The notes under the pieces were generated by a model. It did not search any database. It worked only from the letters and a program-made list of their open reading frames with translations, and had not been told where the DNA came from. Below, one piece after another: positions 19,238 to 28,833 of a stretch of DNA of 47,923 bases; position 1 is the first letter of the stretch; the number at the start of each line of letters is the position of its first letter. Where the stretch lies: NCBI GenBank assembly GCA_902578445.1, contig CACHDC010000008.1, positions 1-47,923 on the forward strand. Direction: 5' to 3'. Position numbers and translations under genes: made by a program. The stretch is from an uncultured Synechococcaceae cyanobacterium. GTDB lineage: Bacteria; Cyanobacteriota; Cyanobacteriia; PCC-6307; Cyanobiaceae.

Positions 19238-20416
19238 TTAATAGTATTCAGAGATTGCTTTTTTAATCCTCTGTAGTCCATCTTTTATTTTAATTTCTGA
19301 AGCTGCACAAGATATTCTTATACATTGATCAGCTCCAAAAGCTTTTCCAGGTACAACAACTAATCCGTAATCTTGAAGAGCTTTATTGCAGAAATCAACA
19401 GAAGTAATTGAGGAGTTGGGTAATTTTGGAAATGCGTAAAATGCTCCGTTTGGTTCTTCAATATAAATCCCATTTATATTATTAAGGCCCTCATAGAGAA
19501 GTCTTCTTCTTTGATCATAATGGCTATTTATCATTGAGAAAAACTCATTATTAATTTTTAAAGCCTCTAAAGCACCTTTTTGAACAAAAGAGCAAACATT
19601 ACTTGTACTTTGACTTTGTAATGCTGAGGATGCTTTGATTACATCTTTCGGACCGACTAAATAACCTATCCTCCAGCCAGTCATAGCCCATCCTTTCGCA
19701 AACCCATTTATTATAAAAATCCTATCTTTTAAGTCATTCGCTAATGAAGATAAACTATAGTGTTTAAATTCTTTTTTAAGGATTAGTTCGTAAATCTCAT
19801 CAGAAAGAATATTGATATTTGGATTTTCTCTAGCTAAATCGGCAATTTGTAATAATTCTTCCTTTGACATAACTCTTCCAGTAGGATTATTAGGAGAATT
19901 GATAATTATAAATTTAGTTTTTGAAGAGATTTTAGACTTCAAATCTTCTATATTTATTTTGAATCCATCTTCTGCAGAAGAATTTGTAAAAATTGGCTTC
20001 CCACCCGCCAACCTAACCATCTGGGGATAACTTAACCAATATGGAGAAGGAATAATAACTTCGTCTCCAGTATTTAACAAGACTTGGAAAAGATTATAGA
20101 TTGCTTGCTTAGCACCATTTGTGACCATTACATTTTCAAATTCATAATTTAAATCGTTTTGAATTTGAAGTTTATTTGCAATTGCTTTTCGGAGATTTAA
20201 ATTCCCCGCTGCGGGCCCGTACTTTGTGAATCCATCAAATATAGCTTTACTTGTAGCCTCTATAACTTCTTTTGGGGCATCAAAATCAGGTTCTCCTGCA
20301 CTTAAATTACAAATATCTACTCCTTCAGCAGATAATTGATTTGCTTTAGCGCTTATCTGCAATGTAAGAGAAGGCTCAATTAAAAGTGCCCGATCAGATA
20401 AATTAATTTGACTCAT
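19238..20416 (-). CDS. aspC: Class I/II PLP aminotransferase, aspartate/prephenate aminotransferase-like
   Basis: About 392 residues from ATG 20416; an in-frame TTG at 20434 would add six. Fold type I aminotransferase landmarks, numbered from that TTG: NLSAGEPDFDAP (43-54), the NPTG of SPNNPTGRVMS (180-190), ILSDEIYELI (209-218) and the PLP Lys at 247 in NGFAKGWAMTGWRIG. The subgroup resembles 1b aspartate aminotransferases, which in cyanobacteria often also act on prephenate. It starts a minus-strand run that continues into phnDCE. Confidence 0.85.
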   Translation of the reverse strand: MSQINLSDRALLIEPSLTLQISAKANQLSAEGVDICNLSAGEPDFDAPKEVIEATSKAIFDGFTKYGPAAGNLNLRKAIANKLQIQNDLNYEFENVMVTNGAKQAIYNLFQVLLNTGDEVIIPSPYWLSYPQMVRLAGGKPIFTNSSAEDGFKINIEDLKSKISSKTKFIIINSPNNPTGRVMSKEELLQIADLARENPNINILSDEIYELILKKEFKHYSLSSLANDLKDRIFIINGFAKGWAMTGWRIGYLVGPKDVIKASSALQSQSTSNVCSFVQKGALEALKINNEFFSMINSHYDQRRRLLYEGLNNINGIYIEEPNGAFYAFPKLPNSSITSVDFCNKALQDYGLVVVPGKAFGADQCIRISCAASEIKIKDGLQRIKKAISEYY

Positions 20417-20577
20417 TGACTTATGACTTTTCAAATATGACTTTTAATAATGACAAATCCATAAATTAAGAATAAATAAAACTATCACACTATGGTTTAA
20501 TTTAGTTCATTTTCTTAATCTATTTTATTTTCATGTTTTGAGTTCTTAAGATAAAAATATTTAAAGTTTTATTTTCG

Positions 20578-21081
20578 GTGAAAAGGTTAGTAATTGGGAG
20601 AGGAAGTGTATTTGCAGATTTGTTAATAATTGGTGAGGCACCTGGAGCACAGGAAGATTTAGAAGGAAAACCTTATGTAGGTAAATCTGGTAAGCTATTA
20701 AACGAATTATTAATACAAGCTGGAATTGACTATAAGAAGGATGTTTATTTTTGTAATGTAATTAAATGTCGTCCACCAAATAATAGAAAACCCACTGCTA
20801 GAGAAATTAATATTCATAAACCTTGGTTATTACAGCAAATAAAACTAGTTGATCCAAAATTTATATTACTTACTGGTTCAACTGCTATGAGAGCTATTTT
20901 AGAAGTTAAAAATCCTATAAGTAATTTAAGAGGTCAATGGATTAAAAAAGATGGGAGAGAAATTATGGTAATTTTTCATCCATCTTATTTGTTGAGATTT
21001 CCTTCAAAAGAAATCAATAAACCTTACCATCTAACTTTGAAAGACCTAGAGAATGTAAGTGGTAAACTATATGCCGTATAA
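20578..21081 (+). CDS. Family 4-type uracil-DNA glycosylase lacking the N-terminal Fe-S ligands
   Basis: 167 residues from GTG 20578. Motif A GEAPGAQEDLEG (about 18-29) and motif B FHPSYLLR (about 145-152) identify a family 4 UDG, which excises uracil from DNA. Normal family 4 enzymes have an N-terminal CxxC plus two later Cys that hold a 4Fe-4S cluster. Here the protein begins after the CxxC region. The third ligand is kept (NVIKCRPPN), and the fourth position (usually Cys in a PxExxxCxPWL context) reads EINIHKPWL, so His. The frame upstream of the GTG is open for only 12 codons and has no Cys. Confidence 0.85.
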   Translation: MKRLVIGRGSVFADLLIIGEAPGAQEDLEGKPYVGKSGKLLNELLIQAGIDYKKDVYFCNVIKCRPPNNRKPTAREINIHKPWLLQQIKLVDPKFILLTGSTAMRAILEVKNPISNLRGQWIKKDGREIMVIFHPSYLLRFPSKEINKPYHLTLKDLENVSGKLYAV

Positions 21082-21115
21082 TTTAGTGAAATCCTTTTTG
21101 AATATCTAGAATTTA

Positions 21116-22333
21116 ATGTCATTAACTCAATCAAAAGAGGTTAATAGTCTCTCCAAAAGATATTCAACTCATATTGAGAGAAGGATAACTAGAACAGTAA
21201 TGGTGGGTGATGTAGCTATTGGAAGTGATTATCCAGTAAGAGTTCAATCGATGATAAATGAAGATACGATGGATGTCGAAAATGCTTACTTAGCTATCAA
21301 AAGACTCCATGATGTGGGGTGTGAAATAGTAAGGTTAACTGTCCCTTCCTTAGCACATGCCAAAGCAGTAGGAGATATAAAGGCAAAATTACTAGAAAAT
21401 AATATCAATACCCCCTTGGTGGCTGATGTTCACCATAATGGTATGAAAATTGCAATGGAAGTTGCAAAACATGTTGATAAAGTAAGAATTAATCCTGGAT
21501 TGTTTGTTTTTGAAAAATCAGACCCTACAAGAACTGAATATACAGATGAGGAATTTGAAACAATTAAGCAAACAATACTTAAAAGATTTACCCCTTTAGT
21601 TGAAGTTTTAAAGGCTGAAAACAAAGCTCTAAGGATTGGAGTTAATCATGGGTCTCTATCTGAGAGGATGCTTTTTACTTATGGAGATACGCCATTAGGA
21701 ATGACAGAATCTGCAATGGAGTTCGTCAAAATTTGTGATGAGCTTGATTTCCATAACATAATTATTTCTATGAAAGCTTCTAGGGCTCCGGTCATGATGG
21801 CTGCTTACAGAATGATTGCAGATAGGCTTGACTCAGAAGGATATAACTATCCCTTACATTTAGGAGTGACCGAAGCTGGTGATGGTGATTATGGAAGGAT
21901 TAAAAGTACTGCTGGAATTGGAACACTTTTAGCAGAGGGATTAGGAGATACCATCAGGGTTTCCTTAACAGAAGCTCCAGAAAAGGAAATACCAGTGTGC
22001 TATTCAATTTTGCAATCTTTAGGATTAAGAAAAACAATGGTTGAATACATCAGTTGCCCTAGTTGTGGTAGAACACTTTTCAATCTAGAAGAAGTTGTAG
22101 ATAAAGTTAGGAACGCCACCTCACATTTAACGGGTCTAGATATAGCAATAATGGGATGTATTGTTAATGGGCCAGGAGAAATGGCAGATGCTGATTATGG
22201 TTATGTTGGGAAAGGTAAAGGAACTATTGCCTTATATAGAAGAAAAGAAGAGATAAAAAGAGTACCTGAAGATGAGGGGGTTAATGCTTTAATCCAACTT
22301 ATTAAGGATGATGGGAAGTGGATTGATCCTTAA
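21116..22333 (+). CDS. ispG: 4-hydroxy-3-methylbut-2-enyl diphosphate synthase
   Basis: 405 residues. IspG (GcpE) converts MEcPP to HMBPP in the plastidial/bacterial MEP isoprenoid pathway using a 4Fe-4S cluster. The N-terminal TIM-barrel signature is [17 protein letters not shown], and the cluster ligands are in [12 protein letters not shown] (Cys 314 and 317) and [12 protein letters not shown] (Cys 348). In cyanobacteria the electron donor is ferredoxin. ATG start; complete. Confidence 0.97.
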   Translation: MSLTQSKEVNSLSKRYSTHIERRITRTVMVGDVAIGSDYPVRVQSMINEDTMDVENAYLAIKRLHDVGCEIVRLTVPSLAHAKAVGDIKAKLLENNINTPLVADVHHNGMKIAMEVAKHVDKVRINPGLFVFEKSDPTRTEYTDEEFETIKQTILKRFTPLVEVLKAENKALRIGVNHGSLSERMLFTYGDTPLGMTESAMEFVKICDELDFHNIIISMKASRAPVMMAAYRMIADRLDSEGYNYPLHLGVTEAGDGDYGRIKSTAGIGTLLAEGLGDTIRVSLTEAPEKEIPVCYSILQSLGLRKTMVEYISCPSCGRTLFNLEEVVDKVRNATSHLTGLDIAIMGCIVNGPGEMADADYGYVGKGKGTIALYRRKEEIKRVPEDEGVNALIQLIKDDGKWIDP

Positions 22334-22394
22334 GGATTTGTCAAAATTTTGAATTATAAATAAATTCTTTTTATAATAAAAAATATCAAATTAT

Positions 22395-23729
22395 TTGAAG
22401 ATAAGAAAATTGCTTAAAAAAAAATATTTATTTCTGTTTGCGACATCCTTTTCTGGACTATTTTTAAATAATTTTGCAGAGGCAACAGTTTTAAATAATA
22501 GTTATAAAGAAGTAATTGATCATGTTTGGCAAATTGTATATAGAGATTTTCTTGATTCAAGCGGCAAATTTCAAAAGTCCAATTGGATTAATCTAAGAAA
22601 AGAAGTTTTATCAAAAACATATTCAGATAGCAATGAGGCATATGATGCGATTAGAGATATGCTTTCTAACTTAGATGATTCTTATACAAGATTTCTAGAA
22701 CCTAAGGAATTTAATCAGATGAGAATCGATACATCTGGTGAATTAACTGGAGTTGGTATCCAAATAGTTAAAGATAAAGAATCCGATGATTTAATAATTA
22801 TTTCTCCCATAGAGGACACCCCTGCATTTGATGCTGGAATTAAAGCTAGAGATAAAATATTATCCATAGATGATATTTCTACTCAAGGTATGAATATTGA
22901 GGAGGCCGTGAAATTAATAAGAGGACAAAGAGGTACTAAAGTAAAGCTTGAAATTCTTAGAGGTTCTAAATCCTTTTTTAAGATTTTATTAAGAGAAAAA
23001 ATTGAAATAAAATCTGTATCAAGTAAAGTCAATCAAACCAAAAACGGCTTATCAATTGGCTATGTAAGAATTAAACAATTTAATGCAAATGCATCAAAAG
23101 AGACTAAAGATGCTATTAAGGATTTAGAAACAAGAAAAGTCGCAGGATATGTTCTTGACTTGAGAAGTAATCCTGGAGGTTTATTAGAATCAAGCATTGA
23201 TATCTCAAGGCACTTTATTAACAAAGGAGTAATAGTAAGTACGGTAAGTAAAGATGGTTTAAAAGAAACAAAAAAAGGAAACGGTCAAGCTCTAACAAAA
23301 AAGCCCTTAGTTGTCTTAGTTAATGAGGGTTCTGCTAGTGCTAGTGAAATAGTCTCTGGTGCAATAAAGGATAACAAAAGAGGAAAATTAGTTGGGAAGA
23401 AAACTTTTGGTAAAGGTTTAGTTCAATCTATGAGAACATTAGTTGATGGTTCAGGTCTAACTGTTACAGTCGCTAAGTATTTAACTCCCAACGGCACTGA
23501 TATAAACAAATCTGGAATTATTCCAGACATAGAAGTAAAAATGAATATAAACCCTATACTCCAAAGAGAGATAGGAACTAGAAAAGATAAACAATATAGA
23601 GCTGGTGAAAAAGAGCTAATAAATATAATTAATAGAAAGAATCAGATAAGCGAATTTAAGCCCGAAACTACCAATCTTAATGCATTCCTAAAAATTAATA
23701 AGGAAGATAAAGTATTTTCATTGTATTAA
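22395..23729 (+). CDS. C-terminal processing peptidase, S41 family (CtpA-type)
   Basis: 444 residues from a TTG start, with a basic N-region and hydrophobic core of a signal peptide (cleavage likely near residue 30, after AEA). Domains: N-terminal cap, PDZ at about 112-190 (GELTGVGIQIV, GIKARDKILSIDD), then the S41 protease with LDLRSNPGG (about 255-263), the Ser nucleophile in NEGSASASE (313/315) and the Lys in KKTFGKG (340). Cyanobacterial CtpA matures the D1 C-terminus in the lumen; paralogues exist, so the precise substrate is not fixed. Its end overlaps the convergent nadA gene by 4 bases. Confidence 0.93.
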   Translation: MKIRKLLKKKYLFLFATSFSGLFLNNFAEATVLNNSYKEVIDHVWQIVYRDFLDSSGKFQKSNWINLRKEVLSKTYSDSNEAYDAIRDMLSNLDDSYTRFLEPKEFNQMRIDTSGELTGVGIQIVKDKESDDLIIISPIEDTPAFDAGIKARDKILSIDDISTQGMNIEEAVKLIRGQRGTKVKLEILRGSKSFFKILLREKIEIKSVSSKVNQTKNGLSIGYVRIKQFNANASKETKDAIKDLETRKVAGYVLDLRSNPGGLLESSIDISRHFINKGVIVSTVSKDGLKETKKGNGQALTKKPLVVLVNEGSASASEIVSGAIKDNKRGKLVGKKTFGKGLVQSMRTLVDGSGLTVTVAKYLTPNGTDINKSGIIPDIEVKMNINPILQREIGTRKDKQYRAGEKELINIINRKNQISEFKPETTNLNAFLKINKEDKVFSLY

Positions 23730-24640
23730 TTACTCATATCCAGCATTCTCTTTATTGGCACATAGGCTCTTCTTATTATTTCTGGGTCTAGTTCGATAGA
23801 CGGGGAATTATTTTTCAAACAATCTAGAATTTTTTCTAAAGTATTTAATTTCATATATGGACACTCGTTACATTTACAACCTTCTACATCTGGAACTTCA
23901 ATAAAAATTTTGTTAGGTTCTTTCTTTTTCATTTGATGAATTATTCCAGGTTCAGTTAGTACCATGTAAGTTTTAGATGGATCTTTACTTACGAATTCAA
24001 GCAGCTTACTTGTTGATCCAATAAAGTCTGAGAGAATTAGTAAATTTTGACTACATTCAGGATGAGCAATGACTTTTGATCCTGGATTTTGATATTTTAA
24101 TTTTAGAAGTGCTTCTTCACTAAACGATTCATGAACAATGCAGCTGCCAGGCCATAATTTAAGATCTCTTCCTGAATTTTTCTGTACCCATCTCCCAAGG
24201 TTCTGATCTGGTGCAAATATTATATTTTTATCTTGAGGTATCTTTTTAATTAATGAGACTGCATTACTGCTTGTACATATAAGATCACTTTGAGCTTTTA
24301 CTTCAGCAGTACAATTTATATAACTTACTACATAGTGATCTGGATTTTCTTCCCTGAACTTTTGAAATTTATCTGAGGGACAATCATCTGCTAATGAGCA
24401 TCCTGCGTTAATATCTGGTAATAGAACTGTTTTTTTAGGGCTAAGTATTTTTGCGGTTTCGGCCATAAAGTGCACACCGCAAAAAATTATTATATCAGCA
24501 TCATTATTTGCAGCTTTCCTAGATAGATCTAATGAATCGCCAATAAAATCTGCAATTTCCTGAATCTCTGGAGCTTGATAATAGTGCGCAAGAATAATTG
24601 CATTAGCTTTTTCGCAACGCTCTTTTATTTCAGAAATCAA
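23726..24640 (-). CDS. nadA: Quinolinate synthase
   Basis: 304 residues as drawn from TTG 24640. NadA makes quinolinate from iminoaspartate and DHAP for NAD synthesis with a 4Fe-4S cluster. Landmarks: NAIILAHYYQAPEIQEIADF, IIFCGVHFMAETAKIL (first Cys ligand), CTSSNAVSLI, and the C-terminal GCKCNECPYMKLNTL (last ligand). The in-frame sequence continues upstream, without stop, for 15 more codons to an ATA at 24685 that reads (I)TSTAKQKSVQNEEDL, resembling the usual N-terminus of this family. The true start may thus be non-ATG; see findings. Confidence 0.95.
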   Translation of the reverse strand: MISEIKERCEKANAIILAHYYQAPEIQEIADFIGDSLDLSRKAANNDADIIIFCGVHFMAETAKILSPKKTVLLPDINAGCSLADDCPSDKFQKFREENPDHYVVSYINCTAEVKAQSDLICTSSNAVSLIKKIPQDKNIIFAPDQNLGRWVQKNSGRDLKLWPGSCIVHESFSEEALLKLKYQNPGSKVIAHPECSQNLLILSDFIGSTSKLLEFVSKDPSKTYMVLTEPGIIHQMKKKEPNKIFIEVPDVEGCKCNECPYMKLNTLEKILDCLKNNSPSIELDPEIIRRAYVPIKRMLDMSN

Positions 24641-24743
24641 ATCCTCTTCGTTTTGAACTGATTTCTGTTTTGCAGTAGAAGTTATACTGGTCAGGATTTA
24701 GAATATCTCTAAATAGATTATATGCCTTTAAACAGAAAAAATT

Positions 24744-25577
24744 CTGACAAATTTAAAAATTGCTATTGTTGGTGACTGTCATGGTCAATGGTCTGAATTA
24801 GACTTGAAAGTTTTATCGATTATCAAACCAAATATTGTTTTATTTGTTGGTGATATTTCTGATGGAAGTGTCAAAATAATTAAAAAAATCAATGAGATCA
24901 AAATTCCTACTTTTGTGATTTTAGGAAATCATGATAGAGGGAAGGATTCTACAGGTGAAACTCTCTCAAAGCAGATACGTGTTCTTGGTGAAAAATATTG
25001 TGCATGGGATTTGAAAGTTTTTAATAATCAAATAAATTTATTGTCTGCAAGACCATGCAGTTCTGGCGGTGGCTATTATCTTTCTAAAGAAGTTAAAGGT
25101 GTTTATGGACCCATTACCGAACAAGATTCAATAAATAAAATCATCAAATGTTCAGAAGAGAGTATCGAAGATATACCTTTAATAATTATGTCTCATGCAG
25201 GCCCTTCGGGTTTAGGTTCAGAACCTAAAAGCATTTGTGGGAAAGACTGGAAATTACCCTCTTTAGATTGGGGAGATAGAGATTTGTCTGTTGCTATCTC
25301 TCAAATACAAAAGAGAAGAAAAGTTGATCTTGTAATTTTTGGTCATATGCATAATCGGCTTAAAAGAAATCTGGGTTTAAGAGAGATGTTTAAAATTGAT
25401 AGCAAAGAGACAATTTATTTCAATACTGCTGTGGTACCAAGATACAAAACTGATGAAGAAGGGAAATTACTAATTAACTTTTCATGGATTGAATTTGAAA
25501 AAAAAGAATTAAGTCATGTTTCTCATCGATGGTATTCAGAGTCTGGAGAAATTTGTGAAGAAGATAAATTTTTTTAA
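24744..25577 (+). CDS. Calcineurin-like metallophosphoesterase
   Basis: Read from CTG 24744, 277 residues. A shorter start at TTG 24804 would delete the first metal-binding motif. The motifs are GDCHGQW (D-x-H), LFVGDISDG (GDxxD-type), ILGNHD (GNHD), MSHAGPSGL and IFGHMHNRL (GHxH), a full set for a two-metal phosphoesterase. The length and the long insert (SGGGYYLSKEVKGVYG) match the TIGR04168-type cyanobacterial/plant family. The substrate is unknown. The start codon is unresolved because no ATG is in frame before the first motif. Confidence 0.88.
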   Translation: MTNLKIAIVGDCHGQWSELDLKVLSIIKPNIVLFVGDISDGSVKIIKKINEIKIPTFVILGNHDRGKDSTGETLSKQIRVLGEKYCAWDLKVFNNQINLLSARPCSSGGGYYLSKEVKGVYGPITEQDSINKIIKCSEESIEDIPLIIMSHAGPSGLGSEPKSICGKDWKLPSLDWGDRDLSVAISQIQKRRKVDLVIFGHMHNRLKRNLGLREMFKIDSKETIYFNTAVVPRYKTDEEGKLLINFSWIEFEKKELSHVSHRWYSESGEICEEDKFF

Positions 25578-25600
25578 GATTATATATTTTTAGTCATATT

Positions 25601-26398
25601 CTAAGTATTTTTGGGCTTTTCATATCTTGAAAATAATGTTTGAGACAAAATATAACCTGCAATTCCTGCGGCTGTAAAAGCTAACCCATTTTTAAATAAA
25701 GGTAATAAATCATTTGTTCTGGATAATATCGGTGCCAAACCAAAAATTCCAAATAACATTCCCCATAAAGGAGAAAGAAGAGCTAAAAATCCAATTGATA
25801 TGACTTGACCTTCTTTCCTTGGGGCAGAAGCGAAACCTGCTACTAAACCTCCAAGAATAGATGTACATAAAGTCCATATATATTGCTCTTTGGGCAGGCC
25901 AGGGACAACTTGACACCCTCCTCTTTCAAGGCAAATCTTTACTGAATTAATTGCATCTAATACTGCGCCGTCCTCACCGTGATCTTTCACATAATATTGA
26001 TTACCAAATCTTGTTTGAAGTTCAACCCAAAATAACCTTGGCATAAAATTAAAATAAGCTTCTCCGACGTTAAAGTTCAGTAAATTTCCGCCTCTAGGAT
26101 CTGCAACTATCAACAAACTTGTTTCATCTAAATCCCAATAGTCCTTTATTGCACTACCAGGAGAACTCTCAAACTGAGATAAATATTTTATTTTCCACCC
26201 ACTCTCAATTTCTAGGTTATTAAGCTTGTCCTCTAAAGATTTTTTCTGGTTAGGACTTAATGTTTTAGCTAAATCTATTACGGGTGTTTTTTCTTCTGGT
26301 AAGAGATCTGGGTTATTTATAGCGAAAACGGGTTTATGTGAAATTAAAACTAATATAGATAGAAATATTCCGAATAAATAGTTAATCTTTGAAGGCAT
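25601..26398 (-). CDS. TPM-domain (Psb32/TLP18.3-like) membrane protein
   Basis: 265 residues from ATG 26398. The open frame extends upstream to 26482 but overlaps the divergent gene, and only the 26398 start gives a clean signal anchor (NYLFGIFLSILVLISHKPVF). A TPM domain follows (VIDLAKTLSPNQKKSLEDKL at about 39-58; SLLIVADPRGG), then two to three C-terminal helices from about residue 175. Cyanobacterial Psb32 and plant TLP18.3 act in photosystem II repair on the lumenal side, so the same is likely here by family. Confidence 0.82.
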   Translation of the reverse strand: MPSKINYLFGIFLSILVLISHKPVFAINNPDLLPEEKTPVIDLAKTLSPNQKKSLEDKLNNLEIESGWKIKYLSQFESSPGSAIKDYWDLDETSLLIVADPRGGNLLNFNVGEAYFNFMPRLFWVELQTRFGNQYYVKDHGEDGAVLDAINSVKICLERGGCQVVPGLPKEQYIWTLCTSILGGLVAGFASAPRKEGQVISIGFLALLSPLWGMLFGIFGLAPILSRTNDLLPLFKNGLAFTAAGIAGYILSQTLFSRYEKPKNT

Positions 26399-26429
26399 AA
26401 ATAAGTTTTGTTTCTTTATATTTTCGCCG

Positions 26430-27620
26430 ATGAATAGCTTACCCGCGAATAATCCAGATTGGTTAGTAAAAAAAATAATCAAAATGGGTGGGACTATAAG
26501 TTTTTATGACTTTATGAATTTTGTTTTAAATGATCCTATTAATGGTTATTACGGCAGCGGCAAAGCTGAGTTAAGCGTTCGAGGAGATTTTGTCACATCA
26601 CCTTCTTTATCTAATGATTTTGCTTTTTTGGCTGGTAAACAAATAGAAGATTGGCTAATTCAGTTCAAAAATAGTTTTATATCTAATCAGAAATTAGCTG
26701 TAATTGAATTTGGAGCTGGAGATGGAAGCTTTATGAGTGGATTAATTAAATATTTTTTAGAAAATAACAAGAATTTTTTGCAAGGAGTTTCTTTTGTAAT
26801 TATTGAACCTAATGAAGGGATGGTAGAAAAACAAAAAAATAAATTGAAAGAATTTTTAAACTTAGGTATTGATATTTTATGGAAAGGTTTAGAAGAAGTA
26901 GAGGAAAATAATATAAATGGAATAGTTTTTGCAAATGAGGTCTTAGATGCTTTGCCAGTAGAGAGAATAACCTTTTCAAAAGGAAAATTACTTCGACAAG
27001 CAGTTTCTATAGACAAAAATTCTCAAAAATTATTTTTTGATGAAATGCCAATTACAGGTGAATTGGAAAAAGGTATTGAACTTGCTAAAAGTGAATTGGG
27101 AATTACTATTCCTCCTGAAGATGCCCTTGAAGGATGGACGACAGAATGGCATATAGATAACTCAAAATGGTTAAAAGCTATTTATGGAAAAATTAATAAC
27201 GGTATTTTATTGATTATTGATTACGCTAAAGAAGCAAAAAAATACTACACCTCTAAGAATTCTGATGGCATGATAGTTTCTTATGAAAATCAAAAAATGA
27301 AGAATAACATACTGGATTCTCCGGGAAATTGCGATTTAACATCTCATGTATGCATAGAAACTTTAATTAATGATGCTGAGACTCTTGGATTTAATACTGT
27401 TGGAATAACTAAACAAGGAGAGGCTTTGTTGGCACTTGGATTGGCAGAGAGACTTTATGGAATTCAGAAAGAATTTAAGGAGGATTTATCAAATGCACTT
27501 TTAAGAAGAGAGGCATTACTTAGACTCGTTGATCCTGTATGTCTAGGTGATTTTAAGTGGTTTGTTTTTAAAAAGTTTAAGGATAAGAAAATGAATATAA
27601 ATTCAACCTGTTTGCGTTAA
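26430..27620 (+). CDS. MidA/NDUFAF7-family SAM-dependent methyltransferase
   Basis: 396 residues. The family's N-terminal block is clear: [20 protein letters not shown] (about 24-43) and [15 protein letters not shown]. The SAM motif is [14 protein letters not shown] (about 90-103), and [12 protein letters not shown] follows at about 168-179. Members methylate an arginine in respiratory complex I assembly in eukaryotes; bacterial targets are not established. It is divergent from the TPM gene with a 31-base gap, and its end overlaps aroB by 4 bases in convergent orientation. Confidence 0.9.
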   Translation: MNSLPANNPDWLVKKIIKMGGTISFYDFMNFVLNDPINGYYGSGKAELSVRGDFVTSPSLSNDFAFLAGKQIEDWLIQFKNSFISNQKLAVIEFGAGDGSFMSGLIKYFLENNKNFLQGVSFVIIEPNEGMVEKQKNKLKEFLNLGIDILWKGLEEVEENNINGIVFANEVLDALPVERITFSKGKLLRQAVSIDKNSQKLFFDEMPITGELEKGIELAKSELGITIPPEDALEGWTTEWHIDNSKWLKAIYGKINNGILLIIDYAKEAKKYYTSKNSDGMIVSYENQKMKNNILDSPGNCDLTSHVCIETLINDAETLGFNTVGITKQGEALLALGLAERLYGIQKEFKEDLSNALLRREALLRLVDPVCLGDFKWFVFKKFKDKKMNINSTCLR

Positions 27621-28708
27621 GCAAAAAACTTTAAAAATAGTGAATCCTCTACGTCATCATATATATCCACTGAACCAATTTCTTTCGGTAATATAAATCT
27701 CATTTTGCCATCACGAACTTTTTTATCGCCCATAAGTATTTTTAGAACGTCTTTTTTATTTATTATGGGGATCTCGGTAGGAAGATCGTAACTCTTCAAA
27801 AGATTCTTCTGTCTCTCTAATTCTTCTTTAGACCATAACCCTTTCTCAATTGCTATTTTCCCCGCAATATTCATACCAATTGATATTGCCTCACCATGAA
27901 GAAATTTGCCGTATCCACATAGATTTTCAATAACGTGACCAAAAGAATGACCATAATTCAATATTGCTCTAACACCATTTTCATGTTCGTCTTGAGAAAC
28001 AATATGAGACTTTGTTTTGATTGAACTATTAATTATTTTAATAAGATATTCATTCTTGAGGTTTATAAGTTCGTCCTTGTTTTTTTTAATTTCTAAGTAT
28101 TCAAAAAGTTCTTTATCTCTTATTACTCCGTATTTTATTACTTCGGCCATGCCTGCATTAAATTCTCTTTTGGGCAAACTTTTTAAAGTTTCTGGATCAA
28201 TAAAAACTGCTTTAGGTTGATTGAAAGCTCCAATTAAATTTTTACCTTTTGGATGATTTACTCCTGTTTTTCCTCCAACAGATGAATCAACCATTGATAA
28301 TAATGTTGTTGGAATTTGAATATATTCAATACCTCTCAGCCAAGTTGCAGCTGCAAAACCACTTACATCTCCAACAATTCCTCCTCCAAGGGCGATAATT
28401 ATTGAATTTCTATCTAAACCAAATTCAAATGCAACATCATATATTTCACTCAAGGTTTTTAAGTTTTTATATGATTCTCCAGCCTTGATAAGGAACATTT
28501 TGGCCTGAAATTCATTATCTTTTAAATTATTTAAGAATTTTTCTCCATACAAATTTGATATTTCTTCATTTGAAATAACAAGTATTTTTCTATTATTTGT
28601 TATTCCAATTTTTAAAAGTTCTTCGCTAATATTATTTAATACCCCTGCTTCTAGAGTTACTTCGTATGACTTATCACCTAATGGGACTAATATTTTTCTC
28701 TTATTCAC
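27617..28708 (-). CDS. aroB: 3-dehydroquinate synthase
   Basis: 363 residues, normal length. AroB forms 3-dehydroquinate from DAHP in the shikimate pathway with NAD and a divalent metal. The NAD region [20 protein letters not shown] (about 107-126), [20 protein letters not shown], the metal Glu in [10 protein letters not shown] and the metal His in [11 protein letters not shown] and [10 protein letters not shown] are all present. ATG start at 28708. Confidence 0.97.
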   Translation of the reverse strand: MNKRKILVPLGDKSYEVTLEAGVLNNISEELLKIGITNNRKILVISNEEISNLYGEKFLNNLKDNEFQAKMFLIKAGESYKNLKTLSEIYDVAFEFGLDRNSIIIALGGGIVGDVSGFAAATWLRGIEYIQIPTTLLSMVDSSVGGKTGVNHPKGKNLIGAFNQPKAVFIDPETLKSLPKREFNAGMAEVIKYGVIRDKELFEYLEIKKNKDELINLKNEYLIKIINSSIKTKSHIVSQDEHENGVRAILNYGHSFGHVIENLCGYGKFLHGEAISIGMNIAGKIAIEKGLWSKEELERQKNLLKSYDLPTEIPIINKKDVLKILMGDKKVRDGKMRFILPKEIGSVDIYDDVEDSLFLKFFA

Positions 28709-28833
28709 AATTGATTACCTAGTTAAAATTTATAAATATTTGATATTAAGTACTATACATATTAGCAAAATCTAAGCTCTAGATACTTAAAAATTCAGTT
28801 GTTAAGAATTAGAAATGGTAATAAAATCATGCT

